From Variovorax sp. RA8 (GTDB lineage Bacteria; Pseudomonadota; Gammaproteobacteria; Burkholderiales; Burkholderiaceae_C), in the NCBI RefSeq assembly GCF_901827175.1, contig NZ_LR594662.1:5890001-5954000 (forward strand): 64,000 bases of DNA. The letters run 5' to 3'. The notes below the pieces were generated by a model, which was given only the letters and a program-made list of their open reading frames with translations, was not told the origin of the DNA and did no database searches. Shown one piece after another: positions 17,966 through 27,330 of this stretch. How positions within the stretch are numbered: the first letter of the stretch is position 1; each line of letters begins with the position of its first letter. The position numbers were made by a program, and so were the translations under genes.

Positions 17966-19767
17966 TGGTCGACAAGCCGCGCCTGCCGGAGGAGCGCATG
18001 CTGGTGGAGCAGCTGCGGCTGCAGCTGGGCAACATCGGCGCCTCCGTGATCCCGACCATCCTGCTGGCGCTGCTGCTCGTGTGGGTGCTCTCCAACGAGA
18101 CCAACGCGCTCGCGATGCGGGCATGGGCCGGCACCATCATCCTGCTCAAGCTCTACCTCGCGTGGGACGCGCGGCGCCTGCTGGCGTCCGAGATCAGCCC
18201 CGCGAGCGCGCGCCGGCAGCTGGCGCGCAAGATGGTGCTCAACGCCATCGACGGCGTGGCCTGGGGCTCGCTGGCCTGGGCCGCGCTGGGCACCACCACG
18301 GTGGCCGGCAACGTGCTGGTGGTGGCGGTGCTGGCGGGCGTGGCCGGCAGCTCCATGTCGTCCCTGGCGCCGATCCTGCCGGCCTTCATCGTCTTCGGCA
18401 CCGCCGAGCTGATCGTGCTGGGAGCCAAGCTGTGGTCCATGGACGACCCGGCGTACGACGCCCTGGGCGTCGCGGCCATCATCTACACGGCGGCCCTGCT
18501 GGGGCAGGCGCGCAACGGCTCGCGCGCAGCGCGCCGGGCCATCGGGCTGCGCTTCGAGAACCTCGAGCTGATCGAGCGCCTGCGCATCGAGACCGAGCAT
18601 GCGCAGGCCGCGCACCGGGCGGCCGAGGAGGCCAACCTCGCCAAGTCCCGCTTCCTCGCCGCCGCCAGCCACGACCTGCGCCAGCCGATCCATGCGCAGG
18701 GCCTGTTCCTCGAGGTACTGTCGCGCACCAAGCTCTCGGCCGACCAGTACGACGTGCTGGCCAATGCGCGCGCCACTTGGCAGGCCTCGGCCGAGATGCT
18801 CGACACGCTGCTGGACTTCTCGCGCATCGAAGCCGGCGTGGTGGAGCCGCAGGCGCAAGTCTTCCCGCTGCAGCCGCTGCTCAACAAGATCGAGAACGAG
18901 CTGGCGCCCCAGGCCGATGCCAAGGGCATCGTCTACCGCTCGCGCGAAACCCATGCGGCCGTGCGCTCCGACCCGGCGCTGGTGGCGCTGATCCTGCGCA
19001 ACCTGGTGTCGAACGCGATCCGCTACACCGAGCGGGGCGGCGTGCTGGTCGCCTGCCGCGCGCGCGGGGAGCAGGTGCTGCTCGAGGTGTGGGACACCGG
19101 CCTCGGCATCGAGCCCGCGCAGCACCAGGCGATCTTTCGCGAGTTCCACCAGCTCGGCAACGCCGAGCGCGACCGCCGCAAGGGGCTGGGCCTGGGCCTG
19201 GCCATCGCGCAGGGCCTGGCGCGCGCGCTTGGGCAGGAACTCACGCTCGCGTCGGTGCCTGGGCGCGGCAGCGTGTTCCGGCTCACCCTGCCCGCGGCAC
19301 GCTCCGGGGTGGTCGCCGATAGCGGTGCCGAGGCATTGCCGGCACCGGCGCGTGTGTTCGACCTGCGCGTGCTGGTGATCGACGACGACGAGTCCGTGCG
19401 CACCGGCATGCGCCAGCTGCTCGGCGCCTGGGGTTGCGCCTGCGACGTGGCCGATTCCATCGAGGAGGCACAGGCGTTGGCCCGCGCGCACCGGCCCGGC
19501 CTGGTGATCAGCGACTACCGGTTGCGCGAGCTGCGCACCGGCGCCGAGGCCATCTCGGCCTTGCGCTCGGAGTTCGGCGCAAACCTGCCGGCGCTGCTGA
19601 TCACCGGCGACACCGCCCCGCAGCGCCTGCGCGAAGCGCGCGCAACCGGCGTGCCGCTGCTGCACAAGCCGGTGTTGCCGCGCCAGCTGTATCGCGCGAT
19701 GACCGCGGTGCTGAACGGGCGCGAGCTGGATTCCTCTTTCGCGGCGCTCGAGGCGCGCCGGGCCTGA
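17965..19767 (+). CDS. Hybrid sensor histidine kinase with C-terminal receiver
   Basis: This 600-residue membrane kinase has about six N-terminal hydrophobic segments (residues 20-195) and a coiled linker. A HisKA domain carries His236 in AAASHDLRQPIHA. The ATPase domain has N box LVSNAIRYTERG and G boxes DTGLGIE and KGLGLGLAIAQG. A receiver domain has phosphoacceptor Asp517 in LVISDYRLRE and Lys in LLHKPVLP. There is no periplasmic domain of note, so it may sense a membrane or cytoplasmic cue. The HDLRQP H-box class is typical of kinases paired with LuxR-type regulators. The start overlaps the regulator stop (TGATG). Confidence 0.92.
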   Translation: MVDKPRLPEERMLVEQLRLQLGNIGASVIPTILLALLLVWVLSNETNALAMRAWAGTIILLKLYLAWDARRLLASEISPASARRQLARKMVLNAIDGVAWGSLAWAALGTTTVAGNVLVVAVLAGVAGSSMSSLAPILPAFIVFGTAELIVLGAKLWSMDDPAYDALGVAAIIYTAALLGQARNGSRAARRAIGLRFENLELIERLRIETEHAQAAHRAAEEANLAKSRFLAAASHDLRQPIHAQGLFLEVLSRTKLSADQYDVLANARATWQASAEMLDTLLDFSRIEAGVVEPQAQVFPLQPLLNKIENELAPQADAKGIVYRSRETHAAVRSDPALVALILRNLVSNAIRYTERGGVLVACRARGEQVLLEVWDTGLGIEPAQHQAIFREFHQLGNAERDRRKGLGLGLAIAQGLARALGQELTLASVPGRGSVFRLTLPAARSGVVADSGAEALPAPARVFDLRVLVIDDDESVRTGMRQLLGAWGCACDVADSIEEAQALARAHRPGLVISDYRLRELRTGAEAISALRSEFGANLPALLITGDTAPQRLREARATGVPLLHKPVLPRQLYRAMTAVLNGRELDSSFAALEARRA

Positions 19768-19777
19768 GCCGGCATGA

Positions 19778-20287
19778 TCAGGCCTCGTTCAGCCGCGCGT
19801 TCGCTAGGTTCGTCCCGAAAAGGCTTGTGTCCGAGAAGTTGGTGCCCGTGCAATCCGCATGCTCGAGACTGGCGCCTTGCAGGCTGCACTGGAACAGCGT
19901 CACGCCTTGCAGATCAGCGCCTCGCAGATCGCTGCCGCTCAGGTCGAGCTTTGCGAAGCAAAGGGTATCGGCGGAGGAGGAGGACTGCGACTGCACGCGA
20001 ATCGTGGCGCAGCCGCCGAAGGTGGCCAAATCCTCTGGGTCCTCGAGGACAACATGCACCAGGGCGTTGCCGTCGCGAGTCGATAACGATGTGATTTGCG
20101 CGGTATATCCGCTCGCCTTGGCCGTTGCGGTAGTGTGGGCACGCTGGAGCGCGTCGCTGAGGGCGTCGGCCAGGATCATGGGATCGGGCGGCGCCAAGCC
20201 GCGCTCGCGGGCTTGCTCTGCCAGGCGATCAGCAAGTAGCGCTCCGGCGGCCTGTCTTGCGGATGCGTCTTGGCCGAGGTGCCGCAA
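19778..20287 (-). CDS. Pentapeptide-repeat protein
   Basis: The C-terminal 55 residues read as pentapeptide repeats with the A(D/N)LXX pattern: LDLSGSDLRGADLQGVTL, then CSLQGASLEHADCTG and TSLFGTNLANARL. These would form a short right-handed quadrilateral helix. The N-terminal 110 residues match nothing I recognise and include a Ser-rich run. No ATG precedes residue 37, so I extended to the TTG at 20287; an ATG at 20179 would give a 133-residue protein. The gene is visibly less GC-rich than its neighbours and lies 10 bp from the convergent kinase gene. Confidence 0.65.
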   Translation of the reverse strand: MRHLGQDASARQAAGALLADRLAEQARERGLAPPDPMILADALSDALQRAHTTATAKASGYTAQITSLSTRDGNALVHVVLEDPEDLATFGGCATIRVQSQSSSSADTLCFAKLDLSGSDLRGADLQGVTLFQCSLQGASLEHADCTGTNFSDTSLFGTNLANARLNEA

Positions 20288-20364
20288 CGCAACCCCGGAG
20301 ACGACAGCCTCAACGGCTCAAATCGATCCGTCCACGCAAGGAGGGTCGGCCTCGAAACGCTGCT

Positions 20365-20568
20365 TCACTCGCAGCGAAACAGCACGCCCGCCTCCGCCGG
20401 CGCCTTGCCCAGCATGCGCGCGGTCGCACCCTTGTCGCGGCAATGGGCGTCGGCCTGGAGGTAGGTGGCGGCGCGCAGCGTACCGTCGCGCATGGGGACG
20501 ACCTGGTTGGGTGGCACCCCGCAGCCGGTGACGAGCAAAGCGATGAGGAGGGGTGCGAGCCAGTTCAT
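20365..20568 (-). CDS. Small putative lipoprotein
   Basis: This 67-residue protein has a classic lipoprotein signal, MNWLAPLLIALLVTGCG, with Cys16 as the probable lipidation site. A short mature region follows with two further Cys residues (AHCRDKG and the C-terminal FRCE). No family is recognised; small entericidin- or YgdI-like lipoproteins are comparable in size only. It is divergent from the PEP-mutase-like gene across 106 bp. Confidence 0.7.
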   Translation of the reverse strand: MNWLAPLLIALLVTGCGVPPNQVVPMRDGTLRAATYLQADAHCRDKGATARMLGKAPAEAGVLFRCE

Positions 20569-20674
20569 CCGGGTATTTTGCAGTAGTTCCCTGAGGTGCC
20601 TTCGGCGCTGCCGTGCTCTATAACCGAGCCTGGGCTTCATCCGAAGCCCGGTATCCTTCCGAGCCGAGTTCCCA

Positions 20675-21490
20675 ATGACCCGTACCGTTGCCGAAAAGCG
20701 CGCCCTCTTCCGCCAGCTCCATGCCGAGGGCTGCTTCGTGCTGCCCAACCCGTGGGACGTGGGCAGTGCAAGATTCCTGCAGGGCCTGGGCTTCCGCGCG
20801 CTGGCCACGACCAGCTCCGGCTTCGCCTGGTCGCGCGGCCAGGCCGACGGGGCGCTTCCGCGCGAACAGATCCTGGCCCATCTGCGCGAGCTCGTCGCCG
20901 CCACAGATCTGCCCGTGAACGCGGACTTCGAGAGCGGCTTCGCCGCGGACCCGCAAGGCGTCGCGCAGAGCGTGCGCATGGCCATCGACACCGGCGTCGC
21001 AGGACTGTCGATCGAGGACTCGACCGGCGATCCGGATCGTCCGCTGTACGACATCGAGCTGGCGGTGGCACGCCTGCGCGCCGCGCGTGCGGCCATCGAC
21101 CAGGAGGGCGGCGAGACGCTGCTGGTCGGCCGGGCCGAGAACTTCTTCCAGGGACGCCCCGATCTCGACGACACCATCGCCCGGCTCAAGGCCTATTCGG
21201 AGGCTGGCGCCGACTGCCTCTACGCGCCGGGCATCCGCACGCGCGAGCAGATCGCCGCGGTGGTGGCCGCGGTGGCGCCCAAGCCGGTCAACCTGCTGGT
21301 CGGCTCCACCAGCGAGTTGACGCTGCAGGACATCGCGGCGCTCGGCGTCCGGCGCGTCAGCGTCGGCGGAGCGCTGGCGCGCGCGGCGTGGGGTGGGTTC
21401 ATGCGCGCGGCGCGCGCGCTCGAGCAGGGGCGCTTCGACGGCTTCGCCGATGCCGCCTCGGGCGTGGAACTCAACGCCCTGTTCCGCTGA
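20675..21490 (+). CDS. Isocitrate lyase / phosphoenolpyruvate mutase family protein
   Basis: This 271-residue protein has the ICL/PEPM barrel signatures: FVLPNPWDVGSARFLQGLG, the metal-binding VNADFESGFA and the SIEDSTGDPDRPLYD loop. The family cleaves or forms C-C or C-P bonds in 2-oxo or 2-methyl acids (methylisocitrate lyase, oxaloacetate decarboxylase, phosphonopyruvate mutase). The catalytic KKCGH-type loop of true isocitrate lyases is absent, so this belongs to the broad oxaloacetate-decarboxylase-like group. It ends 1 bp before the convergent regulator gene. Confidence 0.87.
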   Translation: MTRTVAEKRALFRQLHAEGCFVLPNPWDVGSARFLQGLGFRALATTSSGFAWSRGQADGALPREQILAHLRELVAATDLPVNADFESGFAADPQGVAQSVRMAIDTGVAGLSIEDSTGDPDRPLYDIELAVARLRAARAAIDQEGGETLLVGRAENFFQGRPDLDDTIARLKAYSEAGADCLYAPGIRTREQIAAVVAAVAPKPVNLLVGSTSELTLQDIAALGVRRVSVGGALARAAWGGFMRAARALEQGRFDGFADAASGVELNALFR

Positions 21491-22150
21491 TCACTGCGCG
21501 GACAGCACCAGCAGCGCCCGCGCCTGCGCCCGCCCGACGCGGGCGATGCGGTGGTTCAGGTAACCGGGGAAGTGGATGCAATCGCCTGTCTGCAGGCGCT
21601 CGGTTCGCTCGGGGAAGATGACGTCGATGGTGCCGGCCAGCACGTAGAGCATCTCCTGCCCCTCGTGCTGCGCCTGCAGCGAGCCGCCGCTCTGTCCGGG
21701 GTAGACGATGAAGGCCTCGAAGGCGCTGACCGAGTGGCCGTGCAGCAGCGGCGCGAAGCGATGCGCCGCCGGTTCCTCGGCCGCATGGCCGGGCGCCAGC
21801 TCGGCGCCGCGCGTGATCTTGATGTCGGCCTTGTCCAGCGTCTCCCCGACCAGGTTGCCCATGCTGGTGCCCAGCGCCTTGGCCAGCCGCGCCAGCATGT
21901 GGATGGAGGGCGTCTTGAGGCCGCGCTCGAGCCGCGACACATGGGCCTTGTGCACGCCCACCGCATCGGCCAGCTCCTCCACCGTCATGTTCCGCAGGCG
22001 CCGCAGCGCCTTGATGCGCGGCCCCACGCTCTGGAAGGCCGCGACCGGCGCGGCTTCGTCCGGCGCCGGCGCGGCGGCCGCAAGGGCGCGCGGGTTCTTC
22101 GCAGGCGATGCGGCCGCAGGGGCACTGCGGGCAGGGGTTCTGGTGGCCAT
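21491..22150 (-). CDS. XRE-family regulator with C-terminal cupin domain
   Basis: This protein of about 219 residues has an HTH_3 domain, IKALRRLRNMTVEELADAVG then VHKAHVSRLERG, and a C-terminal cupin_2 sensor (GGSLQAQHEGQEMLYVLAG, GDCIHFPGYLNHRI). The layout matches regulators such as PuuR or SutR that sense a small metabolite. The Ala/Pro-rich leader is unusual. I chose the ATG at 22150; one at 22189 lies inside the operator array. It is divergent from the aldolase-TRAP operon and probably represses both directions through the GTTGAC sites. Confidence 0.9.
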   Translation of the reverse strand: MATRTPARSAPAAASPAKNPRALAAAAPAPDEAAPVAAFQSVGPRIKALRRLRNMTVEELADAVGVHKAHVSRLERGLKTPSIHMLARLAKALGTSMGNLVGETLDKADIKITRGAELAPGHAAEEPAAHRFAPLLHGHSVSAFEAFIVYPGQSGGSLQAQHEGQEMLYVLAGTIDVIFPERTERLQTGDCIHFPGYLNHRIARVGRAQARALLVLSAQ

Positions 22151-22162
22151 GGTGCTTTCGAT

Positions 22163-22209
22163 GTTGACACAGGTCAACACGTTGACCAAAATAGGTCAAC
22201 AAGTTGACT
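22163..22209. promoter_or_regulatory. Array of alternating GTTGAC/GTCAAC half-sites (operator)
   Basis: Five half-sites alternate in orientation: GTTGAC 22163-22168, GGTCAAC 22172-22178, GTTGACC 22181-22187, GGTCAAC 22194-22200 and GTTGAC 22203-22208. GGTCAACACGTTGACC (22172-22187) is a perfect 16-bp palindrome. The array fills the gap between the divergent XRE-cupin regulator and the aldolase gene, so it is the likely binding site of that regulator and overlaps both promoters. Confidence 0.8.
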
Positions 22210-22219
22210 TGGAGAGCGC

Positions 22220-22993
22220 ATGCAAGACGATCAGGACATCAAGGCGGCGGTTTACCGCGACCTGCAGGACAAGACCAGCCCTTCGTCGTGGAGCACCGTC
22301 GAGCAGCTGGTGCTGGCCTGCCGCATGCTCGCGGCCGAGGGGCACTGGGCCAACGGCCTGGCGGGGCAGATCACGGCGCGCGGCGAACGGCCCGGCACGT
22401 ACTACACGTTGAAATTCGGCATCGGCGCGGACGAGGCGACGCCGCAGGGCTTCATCCTCACCGACGACGACCTGCGCCCGCTCGACGGCGTGTCGCTGCC
22501 CAACCCGGCAACGCGCTTCCACCTGTGGGTCTATCGCGCCAACCCGGCGGTGCAGTGCATCGTCCACACCCATCCGGCGGCGGTGTCGGCGCTGTCCATC
22601 ATCGGCCAGCCGCTGGTTGTGGCCGGCATGGACGCCACCCCCTTCTTCGAGAACTGCGGCTACCTGTCGGAATGGCCCGGGCTGCCTATCGGCAACGACG
22701 AGGGGCGCCTCATTTCCGAGGCCCTGGACGGACGCAAGGCGCTGCTGCTGGCGCACCACGGCCTGCTGACCGCGGGCGCCACGGTGGCCGAGGCCGCGAC
22801 GCTGGCGATCTGGATGGAGCAGGCCGCGGCGGTGCAACTGCGTGCTGCAGCGGCCGGCACCATCAAGCCGGTGCCCGCGCACCTCGCGCGCGAGTCGCGC
22901 GACTTCCTGCTGAAGCCGCAGATCACGGACCTCACCTTCCAGTACTTCGCGCGCCGCGTGCTGCGCGCCGACCCTGCCTGTCTTACCGCCTGA
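22220..22993 (+). CDS. Class II aldolase/adducin-family protein
   Basis: This 257-residue protein has the zinc-binding signature IVHTHPAAVSAL (His116 and His118) and the later LAHHGLLTAG, with GQITARGERPGTYY at the substrate end. Family members are fuculose- or ribulose-phosphate aldolases/epimerases, or decarboxylases acting on hydroxy-acids. Without a phosphosugar context, and beside a TRAP receptor, a hydroxycarboxylate substrate is plausible. GGAGAG precedes the ATG by 4 bp. The gene is first in a two-gene unit under the GTTGAC operator. Confidence 0.88.
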   Translation: MQDDQDIKAAVYRDLQDKTSPSSWSTVEQLVLACRMLAAEGHWANGLAGQITARGERPGTYYTLKFGIGADEATPQGFILTDDDLRPLDGVSLPNPATRFHLWVYRANPAVQCIVHTHPAAVSALSIIGQPLVVAGMDATPFFENCGYLSEWPGLPIGNDEGRLISEALDGRKALLLAHHGLLTAGATVAEAATLAIWMEQAAAVQLRAAAAGTIKPVPAHLARESRDFLLKPQITDLTFQYFARRVLRADPACLTA

Positions 22994-23006
22994 GGAAAAA
23001 AATCCG

Positions 23007-24095
23007 ATGCAACGACGTTCCCTGCTCGCCGGCGCCGCCGTCGCCGCGACCGTTTCCGCACCCGCCATCGCGCAGGGCACGCCGGCCGTGCGCTGGCGCA
23101 TGCCTTCGAGCTTTCCGAAGTCGCTGGACACCGTGTTCGGCGGCGCTGTCGCCATCGCGGAGATCGTGCGCAAGCTGACCGACGGCCGCTTCACCATCTC
23201 GCCCTTCGCCGCCGGCGAGCTGATGCCGCCGCTGGCGGTGCTCGACGGCGTGCAGAACCGCAGCGTCGAATGCGGCCACACCGCCGGCTTCTACTACGTG
23301 GGCAAGGAGCCCGCCCTGGCCTTCGACACCGGCGTTCCCTTCGGCATGACGCCGCGCCAGCACACGGCCTGGATGACCCACGGCGGCGGGCTGTCGTTGA
23401 TGCGCGAGATCTACGAGCGCTTCGACGCCGTGCAGATCCCCTGCGGCAACACCGGCGCGCAGATGGGCGGCTGGTTCCGCAAGGAGATCAAGCGCGTGGA
23501 AGATTTCCAGGGGCTGCGCATGCGCGTCCCCGGGCTGCTGGGCCGCGTCTACGCCAAGCTCGGCGTCACGCCCCTGCAACTCGCCGCCGCCGACGTCTAC
23601 CCGGCGCTCGAGAAGGGCACGCTCGACGCGGTGGAATTTGTCGGTCCCTACGACGACGAGAAGCTGGGCTTGGCCAAGGTCGCGCGCTACTACTACGGGC
23701 CGGGGGTGATGGAGCTGGGCGCCTCGCTGTGCTTCATTGCCAACAAGAAGGCCTGGGCCGAGCTGCCCGACAGCTACCGCGCCGCGCTGGAAGCTGCCTG
23801 CGCGCAGGCCGGCGCCGAGATGCTGGCCAAGTACGACGTGGGCAACGTGCCGGCGCTCAAGCGGCTGGTGGGTGGCGGCGCCAAGCTCAACTACTGGTCC
23901 AGGCCCATCATGGACGCGCTGCACAAGGCCACGCAGGAGGTGCTGAAGGAAGAGGCCGCGACCAACCCGGTCTTCGCCAAGGTGCACGGCAAATGGCGCG
24001 AGTTCCTCGACGAGCAGCTGGTCTGGTCCTCGGTCAACGACGGCGCGGCCGAGCAGTACATGCTGGGCACCAAGCGCGCGGCGGCGGGGCGCTGA
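23007..24095 (+). CDS. TRAP transporter periplasmic receptor (DctP family)
   Basis: This 362-residue protein begins MQRRSLLAGAAVAATVSAP, a twin-Arg-like signal ending at AIAQG. It has the DctP-type core: VRWRMPSSFPKSLDTVFGG, then RKEIKRVEDFQGLRMRVPGL with the conserved Arg that binds the ligand carboxylate, and VEFVGPYDDEKLGL. Such receptors feed 2-oxo acids or other carboxylates to DctQM permeases. No dctQ or dctM is adjacent, so it must use a distant permease or act otherwise. It follows the aldolase gene by 13 bp with a GAGGAAAAAA ribosome site. Confidence 0.92.
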   Translation: MQRRSLLAGAAVAATVSAPAIAQGTPAVRWRMPSSFPKSLDTVFGGAVAIAEIVRKLTDGRFTISPFAAGELMPPLAVLDGVQNRSVECGHTAGFYYVGKEPALAFDTGVPFGMTPRQHTAWMTHGGGLSLMREIYERFDAVQIPCGNTGAQMGGWFRKEIKRVEDFQGLRMRVPGLLGRVYAKLGVTPLQLAAADVYPALEKGTLDAVEFVGPYDDEKLGLAKVARYYYGPGVMELGASLCFIANKKAWAELPDSYRAALEAACAQAGAEMLAKYDVGNVPALKRLVGGGAKLNYWSRPIMDALHKATQEVLKEEAATNPVFAKVHGKWREFLDEQLVWSSVNDGAAEQYMLGTKRAAAGR

Positions 24096-24116
24096 AATTC
24101 ATCCAGCGAACGATGC

Positions 24117-25034
24117 TCAGAAGAACAGCCAGTAGAACAGCCCGCCGAAGATCGCCCACTTGACGAGGTAGTAGCTGGGCTTGTTCCAGGCCTTCAACCG
24201 CTTCCCCAGCACGCGGATCTTGTAGACCTGCGCGAAGGCCTTGTTCAATCCACCGATCGGCTCGCCCTCCACGTTCTGCGTGGCGGCGGCCTTGATCATC
24301 CGCCAGCCGATCTCGCGGTTGATCCAGCGCGCTATCCGGTTGTTCAGCGGCCGCTCGACGTCGCAGAACAGGATCAGCCGGGTTTCATCGGTGAGATTCT
24401 CGGCGTGGTGGATGTAGGTCTCGTCGAACATCACCGCCTCGCCGTCCTTCCAGTGATAGGCCTGGCCGTCGACGAAGATCCTGCAGCTCGGCGCATCCTG
24501 CGGCACCTTGAGGCCCAGGTGGTAGCGCAGCGACCCTGCGAACGGATCGCGATGCCGCACCAGGTTGCCGCCCGGCGGCAGGATCGCGAACATGGCCGCG
24601 CGCACCGAGGGAATGCCCGCCAGCAGCTCGGTCGTCCTCGGGCACAGGCCCTTGGCCGAGGGCAGGAAGTCGCCGTACCAGTTGAGATAGAAGCGCTTCC
24701 AGCCGGTGCGGAAGAAGGAGTTGAAGCCGATGTCGGTGTAGCCCGCCGCCGCCTTGATGTGCCCCTCGTCGAACAGCGCCAGGCCTTCGTCGCGGATGGT
24801 CTGCCAGTTCTGCTGGAGCACGTCGAGCTCGGGGAACTGCTTCAGGTCGAGGTAGGGCTTCGACGGCACCGACGAGAACCAGTACATCAGCACGTTGAGC
24901 GGCGCGAAGAAGGTCGAGTGGTCGCTCAGCTGCCGCCCGAGCCGGTGCCGCACCTGGCCGCGGAAGTGCACGTAGAGGCCGGACGCCAGGAAGACCAGGG
25001 GGATCAGGAGCTTGTACGACAGGAAGCTGGGCAT
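24117..25034 (-). CDS. lpxO: Aspartyl/asparaginyl beta-hydroxylase family, lipid A hydroxylase LpxO-like
   Basis: This 305-residue protein has an N-terminal membrane anchor (LSYKLLIPLVFLASGLYVHF) and a C-terminal hydrophobic segment. The iron site of the 2-oxoglutarate dioxygenase is NLVRHRDPFAGSLRYH, giving His and Asp, and the second His in YIHHAENLTDETR. LpxO-type enzymes hydroxylate a secondary acyl chain of lipid A at the inner membrane. The VFMFDETY-like region and anchor placement fit LpxO better than soluble relatives. The gene converges on the TRAP receptor gene. Confidence 0.85.
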   Translation of the reverse strand: MPSFLSYKLLIPLVFLASGLYVHFRGQVRHRLGRQLSDHSTFFAPLNVLMYWFSSVPSKPYLDLKQFPELDVLQQNWQTIRDEGLALFDEGHIKAAAGYTDIGFNSFFRTGWKRFYLNWYGDFLPSAKGLCPRTTELLAGIPSVRAAMFAILPPGGNLVRHRDPFAGSLRYHLGLKVPQDAPSCRIFVDGQAYHWKDGEAVMFDETYIHHAENLTDETRLILFCDVERPLNNRIARWINREIGWRMIKAAATQNVEGEPIGGLNKAFAQVYKIRVLGKRLKAWNKPSYYLVKWAIFGGLFYWLFF

Positions 25035-25125
25035 CGAGGGGCGACGTGCGGTCGTCGTCGGGATGGAGCGAAGCCTGGAATTCTCACCGAATCTCGCGCA
25101 GCGCGCCCGAGGAGATTCAGGCGTC

Positions 25126-26109
25126 TCAGGGCTCGGCCCGGAAATGATCGAACGCCGCGAACTGCTGCGAGAGCGGCGCGCCCTGCGCATCGACGATGCG
25201 CAAGCCGGGCGCCGCCTCGACGCGCCCGACGCGCGCGACGGGGGTGGCGCTCTGCCGTGCAGCCTCGAGGACGGCGGCGGCAGCAGAGGCCGGCGCGGCG
25301 AAGAGCAGCTCGTAGTCGTCGCCGCCCGCGAGCGCACAGCTGCGGCGCAGCGCCGGGTTTAGCGCGGCCGCGGCGGGGATGCCGACGAGGCCGCATGCGG
25401 CATCGGCATCCACCGTCGCGCCCACGCCGCTGGCGGCAAGGATATGGCCGAGATCGCCAACCAGCCCATCGCTCAGATCAACGGCGGCGCTGGCGATGCC
25501 GCGCAGCGCCTGGCCCAGCGCGACGCGCGGCTCGGGCTGCTCCATGCGCCGGCGCGCCTGTTCGAAGGCCTCGGCCGGCAACGCCAGCGTGCCGCGAAAG
25601 ACCTCCAGCGCGAGGCGCGCGTCGCCCAGCGTGCCGCTGGCCCAGAGCTCGTCCCCCGGCCTGGCACCGGAGCGCAGCAGCGCCGCCCCGGCCGGGACCT
25701 CGCCGAAGACGGTGATGCAAAGATTCAGCGGCCCGCGCGTGGTGTCGCCGCCGACCAGCTCGCAGCCGTGCGCATCGGCCAGCGCGAACAGGCCGCGCGA
25801 GAAGGCCTCGAGCCAGGCCTCGTCGGCCGCGGGCAGCGCCAGCGCGAGGGTGAAGGCCAGCGGCTTCGCGCCGCAGGCCGCCAGGTCGCTCAGGTTGACC
25901 GCGAGCGCCTTGTGGCCGAGGCGTGCGGGATCCACAGTGGAGAGGAAATGGCGGCCCTCGACCAGCATGTCGGTAGACACCGCGAGTTGCATGCCGGGTG
26001 CGGGTGCGAGCAGCGCGCAGTCGTCGCCGACACCGAGAGGAGAACGCGCGGCCGGGCGCTTGAAGTACCGGTCGATGAGGTCGAACTCGCCCACGGTGGT
26101 CGCCCTCAT
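25126..26109 (-). CDS. thiL: Thiamine-monophosphate kinase
   Basis: This 327-residue protein has the ThiL markers: [11 protein letters not shown], the GVGDDCALL metal-binding loop, [38 protein letters not shown] and [15 protein letters not shown], and the C-terminal [13 protein letters not shown]. It phosphorylates thiamine monophosphate to the cofactor thiamine diphosphate. The ATG at 26109 overlaps the end of the ybdK gene by 4 bp. In many relatives thiL is followed by pgpA; here the next gene is lpxO and pgpA is at 8160-8720. Confidence 0.95.
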   Translation of the reverse strand: MRATTVGEFDLIDRYFKRPAARSPLGVGDDCALLAPAPGMQLAVSTDMLVEGRHFLSTVDPARLGHKALAVNLSDLAACGAKPLAFTLALALPAADEAWLEAFSRGLFALADAHGCELVGGDTTRGPLNLCITVFGEVPAGAALLRSGARPGDELWASGTLGDARLALEVFRGTLALPAEAFEQARRRMEQPEPRVALGQALRGIASAAVDLSDGLVGDLGHILAASGVGATVDADAACGLVGIPAAAALNPALRRSCALAGGDDYELLFAAPASAAAAVLEAARQSATPVARVGRVEAAPGLRIVDAQGAPLSQQFAAFDHFRAEP

Positions 26110-27296
26110 CCGTGCCGGAAGCGCTTCGCCGCCTGCCGCACCACCTCCGCCAGCAGCCGCTCCTTGGCCTGGCGCTCGCGCAGCCAGCGCGCGTCGTTGC
26201 GGTTGGCTTCCACGCTGGTGCGCAGCTGGCCCAGGGCCTCGGTGGCGTCCAGCGCCTCGCTGTGCCATTCGAGCTGGGTCATGGTCATGAGAATGTGGTC
26301 GCGCAGCGGCATGTGGCTGCCGGTGGCAGGGTCGACGTAGACGGCGTCCAGACCGAAGCGGCAGGCCTGGAAACGGTTGTAGGTGTAGACCAGGTAGTCG
26401 TCCTCGGTCGGCGTGAAGGGCTGCTCCTGCAGGAACCAGGCCGCCAGCGACTGCACGTAGCCGGCCAGCGCCGCGGCGCGCTCGACCGTGAGCGGGGTGT
26501 CGAAGACACGGATCTCGATGGTGCCGAACTCGGGCTTGGGCCGGATGTCCCAGTAGAAGTCCTTCATGCTGCGCACGACACCGGTGCGGGTCATGCGCTC
26601 GAAGTAGTTGCCGAATTCGCGCCAGCTGAGGGTGAAGGGTGCGCGGCCCGACAGGGGAAAGGCAAAGACCGAGTTGAGCCGTGCCGAGTCGAACTGGGTG
26701 TCCTGCCCCTGCACGAAGGGCGACGACGCCGACAAGGCGATGAAGTGCGGGATGTAGCGCGACATGCGGTGCAGCATCAGCAGGGCGCCGTCGGCATCGG
26801 GGCAGCCGATGTGCACGTGCTGGCCGAAGATGGTGAACTGCTTCGACAGGTAGCCGTACAGCTCCGACAGCTCGCGAAAGCGCGGCTTGTCGTAGATGCG
26901 CCGCTCGTGCCACTGCTGGAAGGCGTGCGTGCCGCCGCCCACCACCGCGATGTTGAGCTTGTCGGCGTTCTTCACCAGCGCGTCGCGGATGGGCGTGAGC
27001 TGCGCCGCCACGTCCTTGGCCGAGTGGCAGATGTCGGTCGAGATCTCGATCATGCTCGAGGTCATCTCGGGCACCACGCTGCCGGGCAGCGGGGTTTGCG
27101 CCATCAGGCGCAGCATGTCCTCGGCATAGGGCGCGAGGTCGTAGTCGTGGGTGTTGACCAGCTGCAGCTCCAGCTCGACGCCCAGCGACAGCGCGACCGA
27201 CTTGTTGAAGGGCTCCAGCGGCACCACGCGGCTCTCGGGAGAGCCGGGGATCGGCGGCGTTCCGTCGGCCGGCCGGGCAGTTTCGAAGACGCTCAT
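26106..27296 (-). CDS. ybdK: Carboxylate-amine ligase, YbdK/GCS2 family
   Basis: This 396-residue protein shows the GCS2 signatures: [12 protein letters not shown] near the N terminus, [33 protein letters not shown] and [13 protein letters not shown]. Family members form gamma-glutamyl-cysteine or related amide bonds using ATP, though YbdK itself is only weakly active. The ATG at 27296 is preferred over a GTG at 27317. It overlaps thiL by 4 bp, so the two are co-transcribed. Confidence 0.9.
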   Translation of the reverse strand: MSVFETARPADGTPPIPGSPESRVVPLEPFNKSVALSLGVELELQLVNTHDYDLAPYAEDMLRLMAQTPLPGSVVPEMTSSMIEISTDICHSAKDVAAQLTPIRDALVKNADKLNIAVVGGGTHAFQQWHERRIYDKPRFRELSELYGYLSKQFTIFGQHVHIGCPDADGALLMLHRMSRYIPHFIALSASSPFVQGQDTQFDSARLNSVFAFPLSGRAPFTLSWREFGNYFERMTRTGVVRSMKDFYWDIRPKPEFGTIEIRVFDTPLTVERAAALAGYVQSLAAWFLQEQPFTPTEDDYLVYTYNRFQACRFGLDAVYVDPATGSHMPLRDHILMTMTQLEWHSEALDATEALGQLRTSVEANRNDARWLRERQAKERLLAEVVRQAAKRFRHG

Positions 27297-27330
27297 ATCG
27301 ACCCCCACGCTCTGCACTTCGTGTCATCGC

